From Vandiemenella viatica (lineage: Eukaryota > Arthropoda > Insecta > Orthoptera > Morabidae), in contig JARYHS010008074.1 of assembly GCA_031002005.1 (NCBI GenBank), positions 352,804,932 to 352,868,931 on the forward strand: 64,000 bases of DNA. Reading direction: 5' to 3'. A model generated the notes under the pieces. That model searched no databases and was not told the DNA's origin. It saw nothing but the letters and a program-made list of their open reading frames with translations. The position numbers and the translations under genes were made by a program. Each line of letters begins with the position of its first letter. The first letter of the stretch is position 1. Below, piece after piece: positions 10,946 to 22,728 of the stretch.

Positions 10946-11559
10946 AAGAATGCGTGTGTCGAATGGTGATGACATAGAAAATTGTATAATTGTTCAGCCC
11001 TTAAAACGATGTATACATTGAAGAAAGTAAATTGAAACTTTGCTTGGGAGACCTTAGATTTTGGATTTCCCTCTTACAGTTTTAATTTCCAGCTGTGACT
11101 TGCAGTCTTAAGTTGCATAATTGTAGTGAAAAAAAATAAAAAAACTTTAGCCGAATTTGCTGCTCGTGATGAATTATTACGTGTATTATTTGCGTTATAA
11201 AGGTGTTCTTCTAAGCCGAAGGAAATAGGAAAGTTCACACTTATTTCCTCCTGCAACGCTGCCACATCTATTTCCTCCAACGTTGTCACGATTTCTGACT
11301 TCTGGCAGTGCTCCGGAAATTCCTATACAAGGAAGCGTGTCTCATAGCTAGGCGATATCATAAGAACAGACACATTGCCGAAATGGAAAATTATTTTTCT
11401 TCCACGTCTCATATTTTTATTTAACTGTTTTTTTCTGTTTTTAACAGTTTGATTCTTTATACAGATTATCAATAACTATTCATTCACGAGATTTTGTATC
11501 TATATAAATCTTCACTTTGGTTATATAATGGACGAAGCACGTCTGTTTATAAAGGCGGA

Positions 11560-11632
11560 GTGGCTGAACGCTAATGCGCTGACCTGTGGAGCTGTTGATC
11601 CTAGGTTCGATCCCACTTGCGGTTGAGTATTT
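11560..11632 (+). repeat. tRNA-like sequence with perfect B box, left arm
   Basis: GGCGGAGTGGCTGAACGCTA resembles a Ser/Leu-type A-box region, and GGTTCGATCCC is a canonical B box 50 bp downstream. The T-stem and acceptor pairings fail on inspection, so I call it a tRNA-derived relic rather than a working tRNA gene. Its mirror lies at 12834-12906. Confidence 0.5.
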
Positions 11633-12134
11633 TTTCGTTGATTATTTCCTTTTCACTTGTTGCAAAATACATATCATATGTATATACGTATAAAAAACTT
11701 ATTACATTTTACGGCAAATTGTTTAAAAATAAATTCTAATATCAAGCGCGAATACACTTGTCATCGGATGTCTCAGTCCACTAATATAGCAGCATCTTTA
11801 GTTGTTTATCGTGAAGACAGATTCATTTAGCACTCCATATGAAAAATATTTTGCTAGCAGTTTATAGGCCACATCGACGATAAAATGTGTGTATTTGGAA
11901 TTTAAAATACTGTTCCGCCAATATAATCTGACGAGTTTAGGGCATTTTAGTGCCGTAAAGGCAGGGAGTACATTTGGAGTTGTTCATGAGAACCTGCAAG
12001 ATTAATCACAGCTGTTTAATTTCTCGCTTGATCCGACAAAGAAACTATTATTTTTTTAATTTTTTTTTATTTTGGATCTGTGATTTCAATATGCTGTGAG
12101 TTAGGAATCTTTTTTTGTAAATGCCTCTCCAAGG

Positions 12135-12332
12135 CGTCAGGGAAATTACCATATAATTAGTGTTAAAAAAAAGAGCAGCTATGTGCAACCAACAGCCTTG
12201 TAGTTTCACATCTGGCTTAGAAATGAAATTGGCATTTAGAAGGAGCATTTCACAGCGATACCATTGGATACATATGTTTACTGCGTTTGCGTCAGACTCC
12301 AAGAACTAGCTGTGTTTGAGAAAATTCTAGAT
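12135..12332. other. Palindrome spacer (198 bp)
   Basis: The only non-mirrored sequence in the palindrome, lying between CTCTCCAAGG and CCTTGGAGAG. A short minus-strand open frame (12048-12302) spans the junction and is not credible. No element recognised. Confidence 0.9.
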
Positions 12333-12833
12333 CCTTGGAGAGGCATTTACAAAAAAAATTCCTAACTCACAGCATATTGAAATCACAGATCCAAAATAAA
12401 AAATAATAAAATATAATAGTTTCTTTGTCGGATCAAGCGAGAAATTAAACAGCTGTGATTAATCTTGCAGGTTCTCATGAACAACTCCAAATGTACTCCC
12501 TGCCTTTACGGCACTAAAATGCCCTAAACTCGTCAGATTATATTGGCGGAACAGTATTTTAAATTCCAAATACACACATTTTATCGTCGATGTGGCCTAT
12601 AAACTGCTAGCAAAATATTTTTCATATGGAGTGCTAAATGAATCTGTCTTCACGATAAACAACTAAAGATGCTGCTATATTAGTGGACTGAGACATCCGA
12701 TGACAAGTGTATTCGCGCTTGATATTAGAATTTATTTTTAAACAATTTGCCGTAAAATGTAATAAGTTTTTTATACGTATATACATATGATATGTATTTT
12801 GCAACAAGTGAAAAGGAAATAATCAACGAAAAA

Positions 12834-12906
12834 ATACTCAACCGCAAGTGGGATCGAACCTAGGATCAACAGCTCCACAGGTCAGCGCATTAGCGTTCAG
12901 CCACTC
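12834..12906 (-). repeat. tRNA-like sequence, right arm
   Basis: Mirror image of the tRNA-like sequence at 11560-11632, including the reverse-complement B box GGGATCGAACC. Confidence 0.5.
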
Positions 12907-13518
12907 CGCCTTTATAAACAGACGTGCTTCGTCCATTATATAACCAAAGTGAAGATTTATATAGATACAAAATCTCGTGAATGAATAGTTATTGATAATC
13001 TGTATAAAGAATCAAACTGTTAAAAACAGAAAAAAACAGTTAAATAAAAATATGAGACGTGGAAGAAAAATAATTTTCCATTTCGGCAATGTGTCTGTTC
13101 TTATGATATCGCCTAGCTATGAGACACGCTTCCTTGTATAGGAATTTCCGGAGCACTGCCAGAAGTCAGAAATCGTGACAACGTTGGAGGAAATAGATGT
13201 GGCAGCGTTGCAGGAGGAAATAAGTGTGAACTTTCCTATTTCCTTCGGCTTAGAAGAACACCTTTATAACGCAAATAATACACGTAATAATTCATCACGA
13301 GCAGCAAATTCGGCTAAAGTTTTTTTATTTTTTTTCACTACAATTATGCAACTTAAGACTGCAAGTCACAGCTGGAAATTAAAACTGTAAGAGGGAAATC
13401 CAAAATCTAAGGTCTCCCAAGCAAAGTTTCAATTTACTTTCTTCAATGTATACATCGTTTTAAGGGCTGAACAATTATACAATTTTCTATGTCATCACCA
13501 TTCGACACACGCATTCTT

Positions 13519-13767
13519 GTAGACGCTGTGACGCTCTGGCCTCTCATTCGGGAGGACACAGGTTGGAATCCTAGTCCGGCCATCTAGATTTGGGGTTTCA
13601 ACGGTTTCCCCAAACCACTCTATGTGAATACCGGAATAGTTCCAAAAGGCCATTGGTGAAATCCTTGCCACTAGTCCTTTTCCGCCTCTAATAGTCGGAC
13701 GGGTATTCAAACCCGCCTCCTTCCGAATGCGAGGCCAGAGCGTTAAGGCTCATCCACTACGCTCGGT
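13519..13767. mobile_element. Fold-back pair of family-A SINEs (right arm)
   Basis: Mirror of 10697-10945. A plus-strand family-A SINE runs 13519-13693 (head with CTCATTCGGGAGGACACAGG, body CCATCTAGATTTGGGG) and abuts a minus-strand SINE head at 13694-13767. Confidence 0.85.
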
Positions 13768-14573
13768 CCTCCGATCCTAAGGCACTGTCGAACTTTCTTT
13801 ACCGGTAGGCTGTGTTTGTTTGAATTTTTGCGGCTTAGTCTATTTTGGAGTCGACTATCACGGGTGACGAAAAGTCACCGTTCCACTTCACACACGAGAC
13901 TAAAGAACACTCACACGAGTGGCGACATCCTTCTTCGCCAAATGGTGGTATCTATTTATGTTATTATACTGAAGTAATCGCAATCAAAGATTAACACAAA
14001 AATTGTATGATTTATTAAGTAATGAGTTTTTAAATCCCGCAGGTATCAAGTCGCTACGCTGTAGAGCAGTAATTTTAGAACTCTCTACTTCAATCCCGAT
14101 TCTCAATTAACTTTCTTTACTTATACTTCTATGCGATTTCCTTTCATGTTTTTACATTATATTTTTGTTTTCCTTGACGACGGTGTATGATCATTATAGA
14201 CCACCTACAGAATTAATGATAGACATGGCTTAAAATTAGAGACATAATTCCAACGATAAATTAATTGTTTCTGAAACGTGAAATTCGTTCTACTGCGAAA
14301 TGATTATTTTTGATAAACGTATACAGTTGGAAATGGGACAGACGATCTGATTTCGGCGTGGCTGGGAACCAGAGTAGCTTTCTTTCAGCGCTGCCGCCGC
14401 AAAAGTGTTTACTTTCATATTGGTAGTTGGTTAAAAATCATTTGATAGTTTCGGTTATAAGAGATTCCTTAAGTATCTTATTCCCTGAGGCAGTTTGGAA
14501 GGAATCAAGAATATATAATATGCATAAGCATAGTGTAGGTTCGGAACTTATAAAAGGGGGAAAAAATTTAAAA

Positions 14574-14649
14574 GAATATGAAATACGTGGATTTGAACCT
14601 TGAACCGCATGTTCAGAAAACCACAACGCTAACCACAGGACCCTCCTCG
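14574..14649 (-). repeat. tRNA-like sequence, right arm
   Basis: Mirror of 9813-9895, with reverse-complement B box GGATTTGAACC. Confidence 0.5.
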
Positions 14650-15810
14650 AAAATGGTTATTCGCTGGTATGTCCACAGACCACATTATGAGTGAAATATT
14701 ATCGGAAGGAATTAGCTTAACCAGTATGTAAATAATGATCGTTAAAGTTTTACGCTACTCAGTTGTAGTAAGAAGTAGAACGGAGCCTTAGGAGTTATTT
14801 TTTGCCTCGCTTTAATGCATTCCCGTTAATTACAACTTTTGCGATAGGTTCTACGATCTGAATTTATTTAAAGTATTATTGAAATGTAGGGGAAGGTTGA
14901 TGAACTACCCCGCCATTATGAATCGTCAGTGGGGAGGAGCTTAATTATAGTTTTGTTTCATGCATTGACTTACGGAAATGAATAATCTGAAATATAGATG
15001 GCTCTGAATGAAATATCCCCCAATGATATTGCCAAAAGGAGGATCCAGCATTGCCTTACTCTTTCCTGGGATGAGATTGATGTCAGATTGTGCAAAAAGA
15101 CTGATAGAACATGACAGCGCTGTCCACATTTAATGCAAAGACTGTACGAGTATATATAGAAAATTAATGATTATGCATTCTTTAAGAAGTAGGAATATCC
15201 TGGGAATGGATATTCCATACGAGCCGTTCACGGAAAAGCTGCGCGTTCAACGCTTGCGTGTAAACAGCCCTATTTCCTCATGATGATCCTACCACACATC
15301 ACTTGCCGAGTGTAACTGAGACAATACTATAAATCCTTATAATGAATTACAATTAGATAGTGCTATCGTCATCTATCAGCTGACACGTAATTTTTTTAAG
15401 TTTTCTATTAACAAAACATTACGAAAAAATAAGTGTCACTATTTCTTTCTGTTATGATATTTATCTTGAGACAAAAATTTTCAAAAATTTAGAAACTGAT
15501 AGAGTTTTGTTTAGAATAAATGAAACGTAGGATATTTATAAAACCACTCTTCTTTCTCATAGTCCTCGTGGATGTTATGACGTCTATATACTGGCTATCG
15601 TTTTTCCACAACTATGAGGAAACAAACCTTTTACTTTACACTTTGGCGAAATGAATGATCGCGAACAATTTATACTTTAAGACTAGATTGTTACAAATTT
15701 CAGTATCCACAACATGATTGTATTTACTTTAGCGTCAATTCAGCATACAATGAGATACCAGCGGTTTAAATTAAATCTTGATTGTGTTACTGTTCATCAA
15801 ACAAATAGTT

Positions 15811-16888
15811 CTTCAGCGGCATTAGACAGAAGTCAGGTCACATTCACGATCCAGCCAAAAAAGTTTCGAGATAAATAAATTTAAAAAAAAAACTAATTTC
15901 TTCCAGGCCTTTGCAATAATAATGACTTTACAGAAAAATAACAATGAATTTGGATTGCTCAATAGATACAGGCAGAAATCTGTAATTTTAACGTCTCAAT
16001 AGGTGTATAATACGTTTTTACTGTCTCAGTGTACGGGTAACACAAGAAAAACATAACGCATCGTTTAACCACTTTTTCCCGCGGCGCGACTCGAACCGTG
16101 GAACCACGAGACAACGCACTAGCTTCCGGGATCTGCATCCGCGAATATGAGCCACTTACCACCCCATCGCGTCAGGCTTACCAGAGACGGAAGATGAGGT
16201 GGCTACAACGCATAAACAGCTTGGCATTATCTTTCCTCGTTCCTGAAAGTTATTGTTTATTTTCCGGAATTTTACATTAATTAATAGCTGAACGAATTGG
16301 GTGAAGGGTAAATTTCATCAGTGGCACTAGACAGTAGTCAATTCATACTCACGATCTGGCTATCAAAAATTCTGTTTTAAATAAAAAATCTCGAAATTAC
16401 TCAACGGAATGAGGAATTGCCATTTCTCAAATATCGTTGCCGAATTCGTTTACGTTTTTAGAATACTAACCTCTTCCGTGCCTTTGAAATAATAGTGACA
16501 TTATTGAAGAATAACAACGAATTTTGATTTCACAATAGATACAGGCAGAAATTTGTAATTTCAACTTCCCAATAGGTGTAAAATATGTTTTCACTGTCCC
16601 AGTGTACGGGTAACCCAAGAAAAAGCATAACGCATCATTTAACCACTTTTGCCCTCGGCTGACTCGAACCGTGGAACCGCAAGACATCGCACCTCGTAGC
16701 TTCCGGGATCAGCATATCCGAACCTGAGCCAATTACAGCACCATAGCGTCAGGCTTACCAGAGACGGAAGCTGTGGTAGGAGAAACTAATAACGAGCCAG
16801 GCATTATCTTTCCTCGTTCCTGAAATTTACTGTTTATTTCTTGGAATTTTAAATTTAGGAAATAAAATTAAAGAAACTTTTCATCAAT
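15811..16888 (-). repeat. Two-copy tandem repeat with tRNA-like core (right arm)
   Basis: Mirror of 7573-8650. Reverse-complement B boxes GACTCGAACCGTGG occur in both units, about 575 bp apart. Confidence 0.8.
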
Positions 16889-17932
16889 GGTGATATGCGT
16901 CAGAATTAACTTTTAAAATTTCTGCACTTCTTTAATAATATATATTCTTTTTGTGCTACGGTTAACGATTTTGCCCCGTTACCGCAAACCGATTTTTTTA
17001 CGGACTCCCGGAGATAGCGGTCAACGCGATAGGACAGGGAAGATAACTCCATGCTACGAATAATTCCCAGTTGGGGTTATGCATCAATTATATCATTAGC
17101 TATCACTAGTCGGAGCAGCATGTTTTTAAATACGGAAGCTTTGAATTTTATGTTCTTCCTTGATGAGAATTTTTTCCGTAAGAACAGCCACTTTCCATTT
17201 CCTTTCTCATTTGCTTCCCAATACCACAGGCTAGAAATTATCGTTGTCGCACAATAAGGACATTAGCTAAAAAAAAACTTTTTCGCACAATAGACACATT
17301 GGTTTGATTTAGTTCCTTGATTATTTTAAACAGTTATCATTACGTATTACATCAATGATCATTCGCCCGACTTTGTTATGAGCACTAGAAAAAATGGGGA
17401 ATGTTGAGTGACAGAAATCTTTACGGTGAAGTTAAATTTAGTAGGAAAGTGTCTTTCAAATACTACTCACGCATGCTGCGTTGACAGTGTCTCACGTCAG
17501 CCAGAACATTAATGTTATGATTCTTTTCTATTGTTCCACGCTAAGTATGTTCAAGAAAGGACAGAACTAAAATAATTGCTTTTACAGGCAAGCATACTTA
17601 CAAGACCACTGCCAAAATTATTAAATCCGAAATCTTGTTACGTGTTATATATTTGACTGCTTTAAAACAGTAAATGAAACGTATTCGATGTGCCTATAAC
17701 TCTTTTATTGCCGAAATGTAATCAGTATTTCGGTTTATGAAACAAAAAAGCGGAAATGTATTTCGTTTTATGGGAGGTGGATGTGGCTCAATTTTAATAG
17801 TCGTGAGACTGTACCACCTCCTGGGTATAGTACTGTCTTCGTAGATGTGTATAATGGGTTGAATAAGTCCCAGGATGAAATGTAGCGATGTGCAATTCAG
17901 GTCGTTCGGATTAATATGAGCATGGTAGTACC

Positions 17933-18330
17933 AATACGGCATGTCGTGATTAGCTGTAATTTTACTTTATCATTTAATGATCAAGCCTCCAGCAGTGAAA
18001 GCACTGAACAGTTCTGACAGTGTAAAACATGACGGGTGGAGTAGGATTACTTGTGACAAGTTCTCCACCATCCCCACGTTGAAGGCAGTATAGGCGCGGA
18101 ATGTCACGGTATACATTTGTATTTCAATCTCATTATCCAGGGCTAACTCATCAAGCGTGTCTCAGAAGTAAAACATGTAATGAAACTCTTGGGTGAGTTG
18201 TTAAGGTCGGGGAGCTGGAGCCGAGTGTTCCGCCTGTGGCTCCGGCAGCGCGGGGGAGAAAGCGAGCGGCGCATCAGTCGCAGCTCAACGGGACTCGGCC
18301 GCAGCCAGCAGACAACAAAACCACTGCAAG
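17933..18330. other. Unannotated flank right of palindrome
   Basis: Includes a GC-rich patch (about 18200-18310) bordering the LINE remnant. Overlapping frames on both strands have no recognisable domain. Confidence 0.45.
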
Positions 18331-19140
18331 CATAAGTGTTCAAGCAGAAAATATCAGTATGCTAAGTTTTGCTGATGACATTTTACTATTACTAGAACGA
18401 ACCGAGGATACTGAGAAGCTACTGAATACCACGAACATAATACTGAAAGATCATTTTGGACTAAATATAAACCAAAGCAAGACAATAGTGACGAATGCAT
18501 CAGAAATGATAGCAATAATAGAAGATTAAATATAAAAATAGGATCGGATGTTATAGGAGAGTAAATGAATTCTGCTACTTAGGAAGGAAAATTTCAACTG
18601 ATGGCTGAAGCAGGAATGATGTTAAAAGCAGAATAACACTAGCAAAAAGAGCCTCCATGAAAAAGAGAAATCTTTTAGTTTCAACTTTTGATCTATGACT
18701 CAGAAAAAACTTCTTAAAATTATATGTGTGGAGCACAGCACTTTAAGCTAGCGAAGCATGGACTTTTTTAGGAATACCAGAAAGAAGGAAAATGGAAGCA
18801 TTTGAAATGTGATATTATAGAAGAATACTTAAAATTAAGTTGACAAATGAAGTACGAAATGAAAGTATTTTGGAAGTGGTGCGTGAGGAAATAAGTTTCT
18901 GGAAGAGTTCAGCAGATAGAAGACAGGATATTCTGAGACATGCGGTATTGGTTAATATATTAGTGGAGGGAACAGTCGAAGGTAAGAACTGTAGAGGAAG
19001 ACAGAGATTGGAGTATATGAAGAAAATAATTGAAGACGTAGGTTGTAAGGGCTACGCTGAAATGAAGAGATTATCCCAAGATAGGACGGAAGAGAGGATT
19101 ATATCAAACCAGTCGAGAAACTGATATCAGGGGAAAAAAA
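18331..19140 (+). mobile_element. LINE reverse-transcriptase C-terminal remnant (RTE-like)
   Basis: The frame carries LSFADDILLL, the catalytic [YF]ADD box of a non-LTR reverse transcriptase (about 18360-18395), followed by FGLNINQSKT. After frameshifts and stops come FCYLGRKISTDG (about 18570), then MKKRNLLVSTFDL, then a downstream open frame (18840-19124) with VEGTVEGKNCRGRQRLEYMK. This order (palm motif, 'YLG..I..DG' segment, C-terminal 'GRGR.R' segment) is that of RTE/BovB-like LINEs; clade assignment is from memory. Thumb and C-terminal tail are present, while endonuclease and fingers are missing. It ends in an A-rich tail at 19131-19143. It is dead: stops lie near 18528 and 18608 and there are several frame changes. 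A sibling is at 24190-25990. Confidence 0.85.
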
Positions 19141-19289
19141 AAATAGTTGTAGTCAGTTGCTAAGATATGACCAATGAAGCGTTTAAATTGAATTGTTCCT
19201 TCATCCCCTTGTGCACTATATACTATGACGAATACTACCGAAACCAAATAACACTTACAGCACACTTCTTAGTAATCTTTGACTAAGCT

Positions 19290-19413
19290 AAAATGGGTTG
19301 AGAATGATATTCTACCCGAAGGGCCTAAGAAAATTCCTTCCGAGACAGATTAGAAATGGGGATCTTGTGATCTCCAGTGTGGCGCCTTAACCACTAAGCT
19401 ATCAGACCGCTCC
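19290..19413 (-). mobile_element. tRNA-derived SINE (family B), minus strand
   Basis: Read on the minus strand it begins GGAGCGGTCTGATAGCTTAG, continues GTGGTTAAGGCGCC, and has AGGCCCTTCGGGTAGAAT in the body. It matches the head of the 3353 and 44106 elements. The B box is degraded. The 3' limit is approximate. Confidence 0.75.
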
Positions 19414-20288
19414 TAATGCCTTACTCTCACAATAAAAATTCGTTTATCTTTTACCGCGTGTGATAAATACGAAACAAGACAGCCATACAAACTTGTTGAA
19501 ATTTGTTTGAGTACTGTCCCAAAAGACTAATCGTCCAGCCAGGCCAGAGGTTTCTTGATAAGTGTTCTGCAATTCTGCCTTACAGTGTATGGAATTAGTG
19601 ATGATAAATTAGAGCTCGGGACATTTTACATATAACTTCGAACTGTCGACTATTTGTATTGATTAATTATGGGGAGGAGAATGTATGGAATGATTTCAAC
19701 GCCGAGCATTATTACAGAGGATTGTGAGTGAATTCAGCTATGAAACTTTCGTCACACCTTTGCTTGACTACCACAAAAGCCTGGAGACCACATAACGGCG
19801 ATAAAATACAGGAATTGGAATAATTATTAAGGAGAGTGGCTGAGTTTTCTGTACAAATTTACAAATTACCGTATAACCCTCTCAGTAAATAACATAATAA
19901 ACGAGATGGGTTGAGAGTCATTTTGGACGGAGGAGGCCGGTAAGGAATACGTTGGGTATTTGTAAGACATTCGTTCACTGTGAGGAATGCAAGCGTACTG
20001 GACGAAGAATTAGTAGGAGTATGCGGAAGGAGAGATGACTTTGATCGTAAGTTAGCACTGATTTCAGGCTTAATTCATTAGGAAATAATTATCTTGTGGG
20101 TGAGGGACTTACCCACTGAAACAAGTTTTCGTGTTGAACAGTTAAATGTTAGATAGTATAAATGAACATTAACTACAATTAGATGTGCATGGAAATTGAT
20201 TTCGGAGCATAAGCAACGTCATAGTAAATAATTGCAATATCAATAAAAATAGGAAACATAAAACGTCCCCACTGCAGCCATCATCAGA
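19414..20288. other. Unannotated stretch
   Basis: No repeat, RNA or convincing coding signal seen. Confidence 0.4.
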
Positions 20289-20298
20289 CCAACAAAAA

Positions 20299-20532
20299 AC
20301 CGAGCGTGGTGGTGTAACGGATAGCGTTCTGGCCTCGCATTCGGGAGGACGGCGGTTCGAATCCCCGTCCGGGCATCCAGATTTGGGTTTTCCATGGTTT
20401 CCCCAAATCACTCCAGGTGAATGCCGGGATGCTTCCTTCAAAAAGGCCATGGCCGAATTCCTTCCCATTCCTTGCCCCCATCCTTTCCCGTCTCTAAAGA
20501 CCACGTTGTTATAAAGGGACGTTAAACTGTTA

Positions 20533-20573
<41 letters not shown>
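20299..20573 (+). mobile_element. Full-length tRNA-derived SINE (family A) with TSD
   Basis: The best copy in the window. The tRNA-like head is CGAGCGTGGTGGTGTAACGG, A-box region included, then CTCGCATTCGGGAGGACGG and the B box GGTTCGAATCCCC. The body follows (CCAGATTTGGGTTTTCCATG; AAATCACTCCAGGTGAATGC; GGCCATGGCCGAATTCC). The 3' end reads GGGACGTTAAACTGTTAC plus a poly(A) of about 40. Flanking direct repeats CCAACAAAAA at 20289-20298 and 20574-20583 are the TSD. The long pure poly(A) and clean TSD make this the youngest-looking family-A insertion here. Minus-strand open frames across it are shadows. Confidence 0.95.
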
Positions 20574-20574
<1 letters not shown>

Positions 20575-20879
20575 CAACAAAAATACCTTGATGCGGCTAG
20601 ATACGCACAGAACTATTCTAGGGCGTCGATTGAATCTCATCCAAGTAATATATTCGAAACAAGACACACATCTCCATATTGTCCTTCCTGTAATGGAGCA
20701 TTTCAGGTTGGGTTCCTTTAGAATGGAATAAGGCCGAGTCGTCGCGTTACAATGGCAATTTCGGCTTCAGGTACTGACACGTCCATAACATTAAAATTAT
20801 AGAACTATTGTGTCAGTACATGAAATTTATTTCAAAAAGAGTAATTTCAATTTTGACTACTCATAATAGATATGCCAAA

Positions 20880-21245
20880 ACCGTAATATTTTAAATTTGT
20901 GTCTGTCTCTTCGCACATCACGCAAAAAATGGATTTTATCCAAGTTATACTTAATACTAGATTGAGTCCGAAGTTAATATAGAATACATTTCATCTAGAT
21001 TTTTTTGTGTGTACGCACCTCGCAAATACAATTCCAAAAATACTTCACCCAACAATAGCCTATGCCATCGCTTAAAGGACAAAACATTTTATTCCGCTTC
21101 GCGATGCACAGGGGTCCGAAACCATATAATTAGACACTTTGTCTGTCTGTGCGGGCATCCAACAAAAACTAATAAACAGATTTCAACAAAACTACTCATA
21201 TTGAAAGCCTATGTCGCGGATTAACATATAGAATTCTTTTTATCC
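20880..21245 (+). repeat. Two diverged copies of a widespread insect repeat module
   Basis: Around 20900-21000 and again at 21139-21245 the pattern is CTGTCTGT, then CAACAAAAACTA, a polar stretch, GGATTAACATATAGAATTC and TTTTATCCC. I remember this module, found in many insect genomes, as part of Helitron-like or other interspersed repeats, but the class cannot be settled from the sequence. The 71-codon open frame 21009-21224 lies inside it and is not credible. Confidence 0.5.
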
Positions 21246-22239
21246 CAATAAATTACTTAGCTTTCTAAGAAAACATCTCAAAATCCTAGAAACGGTTAAT
21301 GCGTTTAAATGAGCTGACGCACAAAGATAATTTATATACCTATTCATAATTACTCATACAAATCATCATAAAATCTATGCAGAAAAGTAAACGTAGTGGT
21401 TGTTTTTAAATTTTCAATAGACACAATTTCTCTTACGAAAATAGTTGAATTATTTGCCAACATTAGCCCTATATACGAGAAGACGGTGTGTTTAAAATGC
21501 AAAAAAATGTAACAGATTTTTTTTTTGTGATTCAGTTATATCGTAGTTTATGTGTACCATATATACAAATAAACAGCACGCCAGGGAACATCAGTTTCAA
21601 ATATTTCTTACAATTCTAAAGAGTGCCTGTCGGTCATACACAACGATAAAAACGTCGGAATTGATGGTAGTCTTTAGGGGTGATTTAAATAAATGATGGT
21701 CAGAAACTTGTTTAAAACATTTACACACAACTTGTATTATAAACATCTGGGACATATTTTACTGTACTATTATAATATAATAAATCTGAAAGCATGTTTT
21801 GAATTCCTACGAAAACACAATAATGGAACTGGAAATGAGCCATTAAAGGTTAATTATGTATGGACCAGACTCTTAATGTTTAGTAACTAAATGAATAATG
21901 ATGTCACTGTAGGCTGGATGCTACAGTGTACCACCGATCTCCATGCCAAAATAAAATAAAATAAAATAAAAGAAACGAGATCTGACACCTTTTATTTTTG
22001 TTAATTCCCCACTCTTATGTTACCAACCCTACCATGTACCGCGGTCTCTCACACCTACTTCAAGGCACACAAAAAGCGGAAGACGAGTGACGCTCTTTTT
22101 GATGCCAACTGGTACTGAATATTCTACTGTGGAAACAATGCTGCAGTATCCTCAGATCCTGGAAATAACAGGTTTTTCCTGTCATTGAAATAAGTTTAGC
22201 TTTTAAGAAAGTTGGGCATATGGCTTATCTCACGTGTTA
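21246..22239. other. Unannotated AT-rich stretch
   Basis: Contains only the microsatellite listed next. The 65-codon frame at 21693-21890 has no recognisable domain. Confidence 0.4.
21948..21971 (+). repeat. (AAAAT)n microsatellite
   Basis: Four to five tandem AAAAT pentamers. Confidence 0.95.
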
Positions 22240-22247
22240 TCCTAACA

Positions 22248-22620
22248 CAAGGCTGTCCAACTAATTTTGGGGATGGGCCACAATTTCGATTCTAATTTAG
22301 CCTGCGGACCAAAATTTCGATTTTTGTGTCAGCCTGCGGGCCACAATTTCAATTCGAAGTTAGCCTGCGGGTCTCATAATTCTTGCCTGTAGTTATAATA
22401 GATTTGTAAATATAACAAAGATATAAGTAACAGAGTTTAATTATAATAAAAAAAAAAAAAAAAAATCAATGAGACCTTCGCAGTGGTTTTCTTAATTATA
22501 ATCAAAAAGTAAAAAACATCAATGAGAACTTTGCAGAGGTTTTTGGCTAGCATATTCTAGACCGCTGCTTCTGGCGGCTCAAATGAAATGCGCTGGCGAG
22601 CCTGGGGTTGGGAAGCCTTG
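22248..22620 (+). mobile_element. Non-autonomous hAT element, 373 bp
   Basis: The left end CAAGGCTGTCCAAC and the reverse complement of the right end CAAGGCTTCCCAAC form imperfect terminal inverted repeats. The flanks TCCTAACA (22240-22247) and ACCTAACA (22621-22628) are an 8-bp TSD with one mismatch, as expected for hAT. The interior has three repeats of a 'AGCCTGCGG(G/A)CC(A)...ATTTCGATT' unit (about 22300-22375) and a poly(A) run, and no coding capacity. Confidence 0.85.
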
Positions 22621-22659
22621 ACCTAACACATTACCAATACGGTATCAGAATTTTTAATA

Positions 22660-22722
22660 CTCTGCCTGCGGACCTATCTGTACCATCTTCACGGACCACA
22701 GGTTGGGAAATACTGAACTACA
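22660..22722 (-). mobile_element. Fragment of hAT-like element end
   Basis: Read on the minus strand: CAGTATTTCCCAACCTGTGG then TCCGTGAAG and AGGTCCGCAGGCAGA, typical of a hAT terminus ('CAGTG.TTCCCAACC...GGTCCG'). It resembles the start of the element at 27685. Only one end was found. Confidence 0.55.
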
Positions 22723-22728
22723 GTATCC

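Larger units (their letters stand above)
6326..12134 (+). repeat. Giant palindrome, left arm (5.8 kb)
   Basis: Begins GGTACTACCATGCTCATATT and ends CTCTCCAAGG. Its reverse complement is 12333-17932 and is nearly identical throughout; all open frames recur mirrored with identical peptides. Differences I saw: a 207-bp block (6599-6805) present only here, a few substitutions, and single-base indels such as CACGCAGCG here against CACGCAAGCG in the right arm. The arm holds a tandem tRNA-like repeat, two tRNA-like sequences and a fold-back SINE pair, and no recognisable protein domain. Outer flanks show no obvious target-site duplication. Confidence 0.95.
12333..17932 (-). repeat. Giant palindrome, right arm (5.6 kb)
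   Basis: Reverse complement of 6326-12134, starting CCTTGGAGAGGCATTTAC and ending GCATGGTAGTACC. Mirrored positions sum to about 24461-24464 over most of the arm, so indels are few apart from the 207-bp block missing near 17666. Very high arm identity over >5 kb implies a recent origin or ongoing gene conversion. An assembly inversion duplicate is the alternative, but the arm-specific substitutions, the indel and the unique spacer argue against a simple artefact. Confidence 0.95.

Noticed and set aside
11560..11632. Functional tRNA gene (Ser/Leu-like)
   Set aside because: The B box is canonical but T-stem and acceptor stem do not pair; more likely a tRNA-derived repeat.
6326..17932. The palindrome as a fold-back or Polinton-type transposon
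   Set aside because: No target-site duplication at the outer ends, no transposase or polymerase motif, and the arms contain ordinary dispersed repeats.
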